From the NCBI GenBank assembly GCA_026712885.1, contig JAPOPO010000080.1, forward strand, positions 1 to 12,956: 12,956 bases of DNA, read 5' to 3'. The notes under the pieces were generated by a model. That model saw only the letters and a program-made list of their open reading frames with translations, made no database searches and had not been told where the DNA came from. Position numbers and translations under genes: made by a program. The DNA is from Rhodospirillales bacterium (GTDB taxonomy: Bacteria; Pseudomonadota; Alphaproteobacteria; UBA828). Below are positions 1 through 6,711 of the stretch, piece by piece. The first letter of the stretch is position 1. Each line of letters opens with the position of its first letter.

Positions 1-140
1 AGAGCGCGGCACGCGCCGTGCACACCCACGACACACACACCAGAGAAACCCTAAGAAGCTCCTTCGCCCCCGGGGTGGGGCTCGCCTAAAGTTGGTTCGG
101 AAGCGGGGAAGGCGGCGCCGGCGGCGATAGCGGCGTCGCC

Positions 141-344
141 GTGGACGAGAACGGCTACAAGTACCTCCGGCTGGAGTTCGACGGCGACCACCTGGTCGGC
201 GCGCTCGGCATCGGGCTTACCGACCATGTCGGCGTGATCCGCGGCCTGATCCAGAACCAGACGGCGCTCGGCGACTGGAAGGAGAGGCTGCAGGAGAACC
301 CGCACCGTGTGATGGAGGCCTACGTCGCCCACAGCCAGACCTGA
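141..344 (+). CDS. C-terminal fragment of FAD/NAD(P)-dependent oxidoreductase (AOR-associated type)
   Basis: The 67 visible residues read like the extreme C-terminus of a pyridine nucleotide-disulfide oxidoreductase-type FAD protein. They contain a KYLRLEFDGDHLVGAL strand pair, then a helix with DHVGVIRGLIQ, and end in MEAYVAHSQT. FAD proteins with this kind of tail accompany aldehyde:ferredoxin oxidoreductases and pass electrons between NAD(P) and the Fe-S/W subunits; that role is inferred from the neighbouring MoaD-like gene. The GTG at 141 is only the first possible start in the frame and is unlikely to be the true start. Sequence before it (from base 90) may also be coding, but TAA at 87-89 closes the frame, and no other frame restores the FAD- or NAD-binding part. 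The gene is therefore truncated, frameshifted, or joined to foreign or low-quality sequence at the window edge. Family assignment rests on this tail alone. Confidence 0.55.
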   Translation: MDENGYKYLRLEFDGDHLVGALGIGLTDHVGVIRGLIQNQTALGDWKERLQENPHRVMEAYVAHSQT

Positions 345-398
345 GCAACGACGGCCGCGATCGCGGCGCCACCCCGGAGAAGACGCCGCGCATTCGCC

Positions 399-650
399 AT
401 GAAAGTGACCGTCAAGCTCTACGCCTTGCTGAGCGACTATCTCCCAGCCGGCGCCGTGGACAACCAGGTCGAACTCGACCTGGACGACGGCACCACGCCC
501 GAGGACGTCTTCGCCAGGTTCAACCTGCCCCGCCAGTACTGCTCCATCGTGCTGGTGAACGGCATCTACGTGGAGCCGAGCGAGCGGGGCTCCCACGCGC
601 TAAGCGAGAACGACACGCTGGCGATCTGGCCGCCCGTGGCTGGCGGCTGA
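399..650 (+). CDS. MoaD/ThiS family sulfur-carrier protein
   Basis: This 83-residue protein has the size and layout of a ubiquitin-like sulfur carrier. It opens with a beta strand (MKVTVKLYALLSDYLP), has a central VLVNG segment (residues 51-55), an acidic-polar stretch leading to DTLAIWPPVAGG, and ends exactly in Gly-Gly (82-83). In MoaD and ThiS that C-terminus is adenylated and thiocarboxylated to donate sulfur, in MoaD's case for the pterin dithiolene of molybdenum and tungsten cofactors. It lies 54 bases after the oxidoreductase tail on the same strand, probably in one operon. MoaD-like genes are known companions of tungsten-dependent aldehyde oxidoreductase genes, so a dedicated role in tungstopterin assembly is the favoured inference. 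The ribosome binding site is weak (GGAGAAG, far upstream). No MoaE or MoeB is visible in the window. Confidence 0.85.
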   Translation: MKVTVKLYALLSDYLPAGAVDNQVELDLDDGTTPEDVFARFNLPRQYCSIVLVNGIYVEPSERGSHALSENDTLAIWPPVAGG

Positions 651-667
651 GCCGGCGAAGCCGGCTC
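649..667 (+). other. Stem-loop at the 3' end of the MoaD-like gene
   Basis: GAGCCGGC and GCCGGCTC form a perfect 8-bp stem around a GAA loop, starting within the TGA stop codon of the MoaD-like gene. No T-run follows, so it is not a standard intrinsic terminator. It may protect the 3' end of the upstream mRNA or reduce read-through into the next gene. The pairing is read directly; the role is inferred. Confidence 0.4.
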
Positions 668-733
668 GAGTCCCCGTCGCAACTCCGAGTTCCGGCCGAG
701 TTCGTGCCCAAGACTCTGACCGTCGAGAAGGAG

Positions 734-991
734 ATGGCGATCGAGCGCCATGAGTTCCGTCGCACGCTGCGCCGCGCGCTTCCGGAAGCCCGCATCTCCG
801 AGGACGGCGACACGATCACGGTCCGCGAAGGGACCGGCACTCTGGAGATCACGCTCTCGCTCAGGCCTGAACGCCGCATCGGCTTGCTAGCGCTGCCGAT
901 CCTCGCCGTGCGGTTTCATTACAGCGGCTACGACGATCCGGCCCGGCACCTGGCTCGGCTCGATGTCTCCTTCCAGCGCGGCGGCGGGTAG
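734..991 (+). CDS. Small protein of unknown function
   Basis: I do not recognise this 85-residue protein. It begins MAIERHEFRRTLRRALPEAR, a basic amphipathic helix, followed by alternating beta-prone segments (DTITVREGTGTLEITLSLRPERRIGLLALPILAVRFHYSG) and a short C-terminal helix ending in FQRGGG. There is no signal peptide or membrane span, so it is probably a small cytoplasmic alpha/beta protein. The ATG at 734 is chosen as the likelier start, but AAGGAG lies directly against it with no spacer. A GTG at 704 in the same frame would give 95 residues and is a real alternative. It lies on the same strand 83 bases after the MoaD-like gene, so it may be the last member of the oxidoreductase operon. 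Codon composition matches its neighbours. Confidence 0.6.
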   Translation: MAIERHEFRRTLRRALPEARISEDGDTITVREGTGTLEITLSLRPERRIGLLALPILAVRFHYSGYDDPARHLARLDVSFQRGGG

Positions 992-1083
992 GGCAGGCGG
1001 CTCAGCCCGTTCTCGCGTTGCGCTCGCCGCAGTTTCCGTCCACCATCCCGGGTTGTCTCAGATAGGAAGGGAAGGGACGGGCG

Positions 1084-1527
1084 ATGGCATACACGCGAGC
1101 GAAAGTCGTCGAGGAGATCAGCGCACCGGCTGACCGTGTCTTCGGCGAGATCGGGGCCTTCAACAATCTGACCGTAATCATGGCGGGCACCATCACGCGG
1201 AGCACGCTCAACAAGAAAGGCACGGTACGAACGCTCAAGGTCAAGGGCGTGAAAGGCGGACTCGACGAAACACTGCTGAAGTACGACACGGCGACACGCA
1301 CGCAGGTCTACGCAATCACCGCCGATCCGGACAACATGGTGCCGTTTTCCGACTACACCGCCACCATCAAGGTGAAGCCGATCACGTCGCGGCGCAGCCA
1401 GGTGGAATGGACCAGCCGCTTCGTGCCGAAGAAGGGCAAGACCAAGGCGGAATGCCTCGAGTTCGTCGAAGGCATCTATCGCACCGGAATTCAGGGCACT
1501 CGGGAAGTGCTCGGGGTCAAGAAGTAG
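1084..1527 (+). CDS. SRPBCC family protein (polyketide cyclase/START-like fold)
   Basis: The 147-residue protein has the usual length and pattern of the SRPBCC (Bet v 1-like) helix-grip fold. An opening AKVVEEISAPADRVFGEIGAFNN segment matches the typical first strand and helix. A run of beta strands follows (TVRTLKVKGV, DETLLKYDTATRTQVYAI, YTATIKVKPITSRRSQVEWTSRF), then a long C-terminal helix (KAECLEFVEGIYRTGIQGTREVLG). Such proteins bind small hydrophobic ligands or lipids in a cavity, and some are enzymes; nothing here reveals the ligand. The start is supported by a purine-rich GGAAGGGAAGGG stretch just upstream. It is transcribed toward truA and the two stop codons are only about 20 bases apart. 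A 92-base gap separates it from the small upstream gene, so it may have its own promoter. Confidence 0.8.
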   Translation: MAYTRAKVVEEISAPADRVFGEIGAFNNLTVIMAGTITRSTLNKKGTVRTLKVKGVKGGLDETLLKYDTATRTQVYAITADPDNMVPFSDYTATIKVKPITSRRSQVEWTSRFVPKKGKTKAECLEFVEGIYRTGIQGTREVLGVKK

Positions 1528-1536
1528 CGCGCCATA

Positions 1537-1558
1537 CCGCCAGCCGCTACGCCGGCGG
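1537..1558. terminator. Imperfect hairpin between convergent genes
   Basis: CCGCCAGC and GCCGGCGG can pair with one mismatch around a 6-base loop, at the meeting point of the SRPBCC gene and truA and overlapping the truA stop. It could end transcription from both sides, but there is no T-run on either strand, so this is a weak call. Confidence 0.25.
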
Positions 1559-2293
1559 ATAGAGCACCGCTTCGAGATACAGGCCGTAGGCCGGCGCCGT
1601 CGGACCGCTCCGGCGCCGGTCGCGGGCTGCGAGTGTTGCACCCACGTCGGCGGGCGTTCGCCGCCCCTCGCCCACCTCGACCAGAGTGCCCACGATCGCA
1701 CGCACCTGATGGTGGAGAAACGAGCGCGCCCAGGCTCGAATCGCGATCTCGTCTCCTATTCGTGAGACGGCAAGACTCTTCAGCGTGCGGACCGGGGAGG
1801 CCGCCTGGCACTTGGCGGCCCGAAAGGTCGTGAAGTCGTGGGTGCCTTCCAGCAGGCGCGCGGCCTCGGCCATGAGCGCGGCATCGAGCACGCGCCCGAT
1901 GTGCCAGGCGCGGTGCTTCGCCAGCGCGAGCGGCGTCTTGCGATTGACGATCCGGTAGAGATAGACCCGCGCCACGGCATCGCGCCGGGCATCGAAGTCG
2001 GGTGCCCCCTCGGCCGCGTCGAGGACCACGACCGGCGCGGGCCGGAGGTGCGCGTTGAGCGCATCGCGCAACACGTGGGGTTCCGCCTGTCGGGCGAGAT
2101 CAAGGTGGCAGCACTGGCCCAGGGCGTGAACGCCGGAATCGGTGCGGCCCGCGCCATGCACGCGTACCTGCTCGCCGCAGAAACGTTCGACCGCACGCTC
2201 CAGCGCCTCCTGCACCGAGCGTCCGTCGCCTTGGTATTGCCAGCCGACAAAGCCGGTGCCGTCGTATTCGAGGGTTAGCTTGTAGCGGGGCAT
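1547..2293 (-). CDS. truA: tRNA pseudouridine(38-40) synthase TruA
   Basis: This 248-residue protein isomerises uridine to pseudouridine at positions 38-40 of the tRNA anticodon arm. The N-terminus YKLTLEYDGTGFVGWQYQ and the catalytic motif GAGRTDSGVHALGQ are diagnostic. Asp52 within RTDSGVHA is the expected nucleophilic aspartate. The later FLHHQVRAIVGTLVEVG segment (in the last third) is the conserved C-terminal active-site strand and helix. The length fits the short alphaproteobacterial form. The ATG start lies inside the 3' end of fmt, giving a 19-base overlap, so translation is probably coupled to fmt. It is the last gene of a def-fmt-truA run. No anomaly was seen. Confidence 0.97.
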   Translation of the reverse strand: MPRYKLTLEYDGTGFVGWQYQGDGRSVQEALERAVERFCGEQVRVHGAGRTDSGVHALGQCCHLDLARQAEPHVLRDALNAHLRPAPVVVLDAAEGAPDFDARRDAVARVYLYRIVNRKTPLALAKHRAWHIGRVLDAALMAEAARLLEGTHDFTTFRAAKCQAASPVRTLKSLAVSRIGDEIAIRAWARSFLHHQVRAIVGTLVEVGEGRRTPADVGATLAARDRRRSGPTAPAYGLYLEAVLYPPA

Positions 2294-3222
2294 GGCAAGC
2301 GTGTCCCGGCCGCGATCGGCCGCCCGCGAAGGAAGGCGTCTCTATTAATCGCCGCCTTGCCCGCGCGCTGAAGGCGGGTCGGCCGAATTGCTGCGCCGTC
2401 GCCGCAGGCGACCGCAAGCGCGTCGTCGATGATCGTTCCCGGCGGCGCATCCGTCGTACCGGCGACTCTCTCGGCCACCAACACCTTGATGCGCTCCCCC
2501 TCGTGGTCGAGCCAGGCGCCGGGTCTCGGCGCAAGCGCGCGCACCGTGCGCTCGATCTGCGCCGCCGGCGCGCGCCAGTCGATGGCGGCCTCGTGCTTCT
2601 CGAGCTTCGCAGCGTAAGTGGCGCCCTCCTCCGGTTGTGGCGTCTCGGCCAGCGTGCCAGCAGCGAGCCTATCGATCGCCTCCACCGCGAGCCGGGCGGA
2701 AAGGGCGGCCAGCGTGTCGTGCAGCGTGCCGCCCGTACTCTCCGGCCCGATCGGCACGCGCTCCGCCATCAGGATGGAGCCCGTGTCGAGGCCCTCGTCC
2801 ATGCGCATGATGGTGACGCCGGTCTCCCCGTCGCCCGCCATGATCGCCCGCTGGATCGGCGCAGCGCCCCGCCAGCGCGGCAGCAGCGAGGCGTGAGCGT
2901 TGATGCAGCCCAGACGGGGCGCAGTCAGCACGGCAGGAGGCAGGATCAAGCCGTAGGCGACCGTGACCGCAAGGTCCGAGCCCAGCGCTGCGAACGCCGT
3001 CTGCGCGTCTGCAGGATTCAGACTCGCCGGAGTCATCACCTGAATTCCGGCGGCTTCGGCGCGCACGGCCAGCGGCGTCGGCCGCACCTTGCGGCCGCGC
3101 TTCGCGGCACGCGGCGGCTGGGTGTAGACGGCAGCGATGGTGTGGCCGCTCGCCGAGAGCGCATCGAGGGTGGGCACGGCGAAAGCCGGCGTTCCCATGA
3201 ACACCAGCCTCAATGGTTGCAT
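2275..3222 (-). CDS. fmt: Methionyl-tRNA formyltransferase
   Basis: This 315-residue enzyme transfers a formyl group from 10-formyltetrahydrofolate to initiator Met-tRNA. The N-terminal Rossmann-like domain opens with LRLVFMGTPAFAVPTL. The conserved CINAHASLLPRWRGAAPIQ block holds Asn108 and His110. MDEGLDTGSIL supplies Asp146, completing the Asn-His-Asp set known in the family. The C-terminal part (KLEKHEAAIDW onward) is the tRNA-binding OB-like domain. The length matches the typical bacterial enzyme. It lies 49 bases after def in the direction of transcription and overlaps truA by 19 bases. The pairing with def is the classic arrangement: one enzyme adds the formyl group and the other removes it from nascent proteins. 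The ribosome binding site is weak (GGGGAA). Confidence 0.97.
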   Translation of the reverse strand: MQPLRLVFMGTPAFAVPTLDALSASGHTIAAVYTQPPRAAKRGRKVRPTPLAVRAEAAGIQVMTPASLNPADAQTAFAALGSDLAVTVAYGLILPPAVLTAPRLGCINAHASLLPRWRGAAPIQRAIMAGDGETGVTIMRMDEGLDTGSILMAERVPIGPESTGGTLHDTLAALSARLAVEAIDRLAAGTLAETPQPEEGATYAAKLEKHEAAIDWRAPAAQIERTVRALAPRPGAWLDHEGERIKVLVAERVAGTTDAPPGTIIDDALAVACGDGAAIRPTRLQRAGKAAINRDAFLRGRPIAAGTRLPCPATS

Positions 3223-3271
3223 GGGTTCCCCAGCTGGCGAGGCCCGGCTCGCGAAGGGACCCGCCGCCGCC

Positions 3272-3787
3272 CTAGCCCGCGGCGGCGCGGCGCGCCTTGG
3301 TCAGCTTGCGCAGGATGATGCTGCGCTTGACCAGCGACAGGTAGTCCACGAAGAGCACCCCCTCCAGGTGGTCGATCTCGTGCTGAAGGCAGACGGCGAG
3401 CGTGCCGACGGCCGTGATCTCCTGCGCCGCGCCGGTCTCATCCTGATAGGCCACCGTCACCGACGCCGGCCGCTCCACGTCGGCATAGTGGTCGGGGAAG
3501 GAGAGGCAGCCCTCTTCGCGGCTCACGCGTTCGTCCGAGCGCCACACGACCTCGGGATTGACCAGCTTGAGCGGCGCGGGCGGCTCGTCGGCCAGATGCA
3601 CGTCGGCCACGATGCAGCGCTTGGGTACGCCGATCTGGATGGCGGCGAGGCCGATGCCGTCTGCGGCGCGCATCGATTCCATCATGTCGTCGAGCAGCGC
3701 GCGCACCTCGTCGTCGACGGCCTCGACCGGCGCGGAGCGCGCCTTCAGCCGCTTGTCGGGCGCAGTGATGATCGGGCGTACGGCCAT
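3272..3787 (-). CDS. def: Peptide deformylase
   Basis: This 171-residue metalloenzyme removes the N-formyl group from nascent proteins at the ribosome. All three family motifs are intact: GIGLAAIQIG (Gln51), EGCLSFP (Cys94, metal ligand) and QHEIDHLEGVLF (His136 and His140 as metal ligands, Glu137 as general base). The length and the basic C-terminal tail (KRSIILRKLTKARR) agree with type I bacterial deformylases. It is the first gene of the def-fmt-truA run. The start codon has no clear Shine-Dalgarno sequence; a candidate promoter lies about 30 bases upstream, which would give a short leader. Confidence 0.97.
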   Translation of the reverse strand: MAVRPIITAPDKRLKARSAPVEAVDDEVRALLDDMMESMRAADGIGLAAIQIGVPKRCIVADVHLADEPPAPLKLVNPEVVWRSDERVSREEGCLSFPDHYADVERPASVTVAYQDETGAAQEITAVGTLAVCLQHEIDHLEGVLFVDYLSLVKRSIILRKLTKARRAAAG

Positions 3788-3816
3788 CGCTATCGAACGG
3801 AAATTGAACCCGCACT

Positions 3817-3845
3817 TAGCTATGACGGCGCGCGGCGGAGGTCAA
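3817..3845 (-). promoter_or_regulatory. Candidate sigma-70 promoter for def-fmt-truA
   Basis: On the minus strand TTGACC (bases 3840-3845) matches the -35 consensus at 5 of 6 positions and is followed after 17 bases by TAGCTA, a weak -10 element. Its position about 30 bases before the def start suits a housekeeping promoter. The -10 match is poor, so confidence is low. Confidence 0.3.
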
Positions 3846-4136
3846 GCAGCCTGCCGGCTGGAAGGTAGATTTGCGCCCGGCGGTAGCCAAACTCGTCCTT
3901 GCCGATGAGCCGGATCTCTTTCGCGCGCCGGGCCCTGCGGGTCAGGGCGGACGCGTGACAACGATGCCCCGTCAAGACGCAGCTCGGGTTAACCAAAGCA
4001 TGGGTTCTCGGCCGCCATGGTCGCTTCACAGGCAAGCGCGATCACGCGGACGCCGGCGATCATACCTACGTGCGCCTTCAAGCTGGACGACTGTCGGTCG
4101 TGGCGTGCAGACCGGCACTCATCTAGCATAGCCTTG

Positions 4137-4164
4137 ATGACCGGGTGGTCGCCCAGCCGGTCAT
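4137..4164. promoter_or_regulatory. Perfect inverted repeat upstream of the amidase gene
   Basis: ATGACCGG (4137-4144) and CCGGTCAT (4157-4164) are perfect 8-base arms with a 12-base spacer that contains a further GGTC. The repeat ends 29 bases before the amidase start codon. Arm length and spacing suit a binding site for a dimeric repressor, or a hairpin in the mRNA leader. No regulator gene lies next to it, so the partner is unknown. Confidence 0.4.
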
Positions 4165-4182
4165 TTCAACCCCGGGTTTGTC

Positions 4183-4188
4183 AGGAGG
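4183..4188 (+). promoter_or_regulatory. Ribosome binding site fixing the amidase start
   Basis: A perfect AGGAGG sits five bases before the ATG at 4194. It favours that codon over earlier in-frame starts, such as the one at 4017, whose extra 59 residues do not resemble amidase sequence. Confidence 0.8.
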
Positions 4189-4193
4189 ACGCC

Positions 4194-5681
4194 ATGGCCT
4201 TTCGCGTCGAAGAAGCTACCGTTTCCGGTATCCACGAGGCGTATCGCTCGGGCGCTCTCAGCGCCGCGGAGCTCGTGTCGCAATATCTCGCGCGGATCGA
4301 GGCCTACGATCGCAACGGCCCTGCCCTGAACTCGGTCATCAACGTCAATCCGAAGGCCGAGGAACAGGCCGCGGCGCTCGACGATGCGTTTGCCAAGGGC
4401 GGGCTCACCGGGCCACTCCACGGCATTCCGGTTGTCGTGAAGGATCAGGTCGAGACGGCCGATACCGTCACCACCTTCGGCTCCATCGCTGCGAAGGACT
4501 ACCTGCCGGAGAAGGACGCGACGGCGGTCAGGCTGATGCGCGAAGCCGGCGCGATCATCATTGCGAAGACGGCGATGCCCGACTGGGCGACCTCCTGGTT
4601 CGGCTATTGCTCGGCGATCGGCGAGACCAAGAATCCCTATGATCTTGAGCGCGATCCGGGCGGGTCCAGCGGTGGCACGGGGTGCGCGGTGGCCGCGAAC
4701 CTGGGCGCCATCGGACTCGGCGAGGATACGGGGGGCTCCGCACGCCTGCCGGGGTCGTTCGACAACATAGTAGGGCTCAAGGTGACTCCGGGCCTGATCA
4801 GCCGCGCCGGGATGTCGCCGCTCGTCATCTTCCAGGATTCTGCCGCGCCGATGTGTCGCACGGTTACCGACACGGCCAAGCTGCTCCAGGTCATCGCCGC
4901 CTACGACCCGGAAGACCCCTACACCTCGACGGCGGTGATCGCTGGGAAGACGGATTACGTCGCCGGCCTCGACAAGGATGCGCTCGCGGGCAAGACCATC
5001 GGCGTCCTGCGCACGGCCTTCGGCGACTCCTCCAATCCCAACGCCGCAGCGGTCAACGGGGTCATCGAGGATGCCCTTCTCGCGCTGAGGGGCGCGGGTG
5101 CCGCCCTCGTCGACATCGAAATCCCCGATCTCATGGACTACATCGTGTATTCGTCGCTCTACATCAATCATTCGCGGAGCGCGATCGACGAATTCATGGC
5201 GTCGCGTCCCGCGTTGGCTGCGGAGAGCGTGCGCGCGGTCGTCGACGCCAAGCAGTACCACCCGGCGCTCGATCTGCTGGAAGAGATCGCGCAGGGTCCG
5301 GAGGATCCCTACTCCGACCCGGAATATTATCCGCGCTACACGACCTCAGAGAAATTCAGGCGGGTCGTCACCAACGAGATGGGCAAGGTCGGCGCCGACG
5401 CGCTGGTCTTTCCGACCACCCAGGTGCAGTCGCCACGGCGTGACGATCTCAACGCTGGGGAGTGGAGGACGTTGGAGTTTCCCACCAACACCCTGGTCGG
5501 CGCGCAGACCTGGATGCCGGCGATCAGCGTGCCGGCGGGCTTCACGCCGGGGGGCGTGCCGGTGGGCATGGAGATCCTGGGCCTGCCCTACCGCGAGGGC
5601 GACCTGCTGGCACTCGCCTATTCGTTCGAGCAGGCGACGCAGCACCGCCGGGCGCCGGCCTCAGCACCCGAGCTCGCCTGA
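4194..5681 (+). CDS. Amidase signature family hydrolase
   Basis: This 495-residue protein hydrolyses an amide bond; the substrate is not identifiable. The Ser-cisSer-Lys triad is complete: Lys83 in GIPVVVKDQ, Ser158 in DPGGSSGGTG and Ser182 in DTGGSARLPG. The spacings (75 and 24 residues) equal those known for the triad of mammalian fatty acid amide hydrolase. The glycine-rich signature spans roughly residues 156-200. There is no signal peptide, so it is probably cytoplasmic. It resembles GatA in the core, but no gatB or gatC is nearby and the C-terminal half differs, so a stand-alone catabolic amidase is more likely. A strong AGGAGG site fixes the start. The gene is preceded by an inverted repeat and converges, 19 bases apart, with the ABC permease gene. 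A role in degrading an amide brought in by the adjacent importer is inferred. Confidence 0.93.
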   Translation: MAFRVEEATVSGIHEAYRSGALSAAELVSQYLARIEAYDRNGPALNSVINVNPKAEEQAAALDDAFAKGGLTGPLHGIPVVVKDQVETADTVTTFGSIAAKDYLPEKDATAVRLMREAGAIIIAKTAMPDWATSWFGYCSAIGETKNPYDLERDPGGSSGGTGCAVAANLGAIGLGEDTGGSARLPGSFDNIVGLKVTPGLISRAGMSPLVIFQDSAAPMCRTVTDTAKLLQVIAAYDPEDPYTSTAVIAGKTDYVAGLDKDALAGKTIGVLRTAFGDSSNPNAAAVNGVIEDALLALRGAGAALVDIEIPDLMDYIVYSSLYINHSRSAIDEFMASRPALAAESVRAVVDAKQYHPALDLLEEIAQGPEDPYSDPEYYPRYTTSEKFRRVVTNEMGKVGADALVFPTTQVQSPRRDDLNAGEWRTLEFPTNTLVGAQTWMPAISVPAGFTPGGVPVGMEILGLPYREGDLLALAYSFEQATQHRRAPASAPELA

Positions 5682-5700
5682 CGACCGATACGGGACGACC

Positions 5701-6711
5701 TCACGCGCCGGAGCGCGTCGCCACACGGCGGGCGAGCACGTCGAGCGCGAGCGCACCGACGATGATCGAGCCCTTGATGATGTCCTGGTAGAAGACGTCG
5801 ATGTCGAGCAGGACGAAGCCGTTGGAAATGGTCGCGATGATGCCGAGGCCGACGACAGTCCGCCACATCGAGCCGAAACCGCCGGCGAGCGACGTGCCGC
5901 CGACGACCACGATGGTCAACACGTCGAAGATGATGACCGGGTCCAGGTTCGCCTGAGCGGAGTTGAGCTGAGACGCCGTGAGCGTGCCAGCGACGCCCAT
6001 GCAGACGCCGGACAGCACGTAGGTGCTGCCGATCACGGTGCGGACGCGGATGCCCGAGAGCCGGCTCGCCTCCCGGTTGCCGCCGACTGCGTAGATCGCC
6101 TCGCCGTAGACGGTCTTGGCGAGCACCAGTCCGCCGACCAGCAGGAAGCCGATCAGCATCATCCCCGAGAAGGGGAAGCCGTGCCAGCGGCCAGCGCCGA
6201 GATCGCCGAAGGCCATGTCGGGCACGACGAAGGCCGCGTTCTTGGTCACCACGTAGGTGACGCCCCCCAGGATGAACCCGGTGCCGACCGTGGTGATGAA
6301 CGGGTTGATGTTGACGCCGACCACTAGCACCGCATTGAGGAGTCCGACGACGAATCCCGCCGCGATGGCGGCGAGGAAGGCGTAGGCCGGGTCCACCAAG
6401 ATGCCGACCCCGGCGGCGACCACTGCGCAGAGTGAGTAACCGGAGGCGATTGAGAGATCGAAGCCGCCGGTCAGGATCACGTAGGTCATGCCCACCGCCA
6501 TGATCCCGGCCGGCGCCCACTGGGACAGCATGTTGAAGATGTTGCCCTGGGAGAGGAATGCGGGATTGCCGATGGAGACGACGATGACCAGGATCACGAA
6601 GGCGACGATGATGCCGTAGGTGCGGAAGGCGGCGGCGCCATAGCGCTTGAGCAAGGTCGCGCCCCGCTCCGTCCGGCTGCCCGCTCCGGGAGGAGGCGGA
6701 CTCTCGGTCAT
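5701..6711 (-). CDS. ABC transporter permease, ribose/xylose type
   Basis: This 336-residue polytopic membrane protein belongs to the BPD_transp_2 (RbsC-like) family. After a polar N-terminus (about 32 residues) come many hydrophobic spans. The family marks are present: GGFDLSIAS (82-90), AVGGNREASRLSGI (208-221) and VVVGGTSLAGGFGS (268-281). The dimer would form the channel for the sugar-like or other polar substrate delivered by the binding protein. The ATG overlaps the TGA of the ATPase gene in an ATGA (bases 6708-6711), so translation is coupled. Longer in-frame extension into the ATPase gene is only open reading frame, not protein. It is the last gene of the binding protein-ATPase-permease run. 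The single permease gene implies a homodimer, as in the ribose system. Confidence 0.95.
   Translation of the reverse strand: MTESPPPPGAGSRTERGATLLKRYGAAAFRTYGIIVAFVILVIVVSIGNPAFLSQGNIFNMLSQWAPAGIMAVGMTYVILTGGFDLSIASGYSLCAVVAAGVGILVDPAYAFLAAIAAGFVVGLLNAVLVVGVNINPFITTVGTGFILGGVTYVVTKNAAFVVPDMAFGDLGAGRWHGFPFSGMMLIGFLLVGGLVLAKTVYGEAIYAVGGNREASRLSGIRVRTVIGSTYVLSGVCMGVAGTLTASQLNSAQANLDPVIIFDVLTIVVVGGTSLAGGFGSMWRTVVGLGIIATISNGFVLLDIDVFYQDIIKGSIIVGALALDVLARRVATRSGA

Larger units (their letters stand above)
3788..4193. other. 406-base stretch without a convincing gene
   Basis: The region between divergent def and the amidase gene holds a candidate def promoter at its left end, and an inverted repeat and ribosome binding site at its right end. 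The middle (about 3850-4130) has open frames on both strands, but none has a recognisable domain, a good start or a ribosome binding site. A minus-strand frame ending at 3820 contains RAKEIRLIGKDEFGYRR, which looks slightly protein-like, but I cannot assign it. No tRNA or repeat was seen. Confidence 0.5.

Noticed and set aside
20..42. AC-rich run as a possible microsatellite or repeat array
   Set aside because: Too short and irregular to call a repeat; noted only as odd sequence at the window edge.
2503..3318. 271-residue plus-strand open frame opposite fmt
   Set aside because: Antisense to fmt, whose motifs are intact; composition is Arg-rich and shadow-like.
3950..4016. Possible tRNA-like segment around GGTTAACC and GGGTTCTC
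   Set aside because: No cloverleaf could be drawn; acceptor and anticodon arms are missing.
4017..4193. 59-residue N-terminal extension of the amidase frame
   Set aside because: The perfect AGGAGG before the ATG at 4194 and the normal family N-terminus from there make the extension non-coding leader.
4194..5681. GatA subunit of Asp-tRNA/Glu-tRNA amidotransferase
   Set aside because: Core motifs are shared by all amidase-signature proteins, but there is no gatB or gatC nearby and the C-terminal half does not read like GatA.
5098..6327. 409-residue plus-strand open frame across the amidase and permease ends
   Set aside because: It is Arg- then Asp-rich with no domain, spans two real genes in other frames and crosses their convergent junction.
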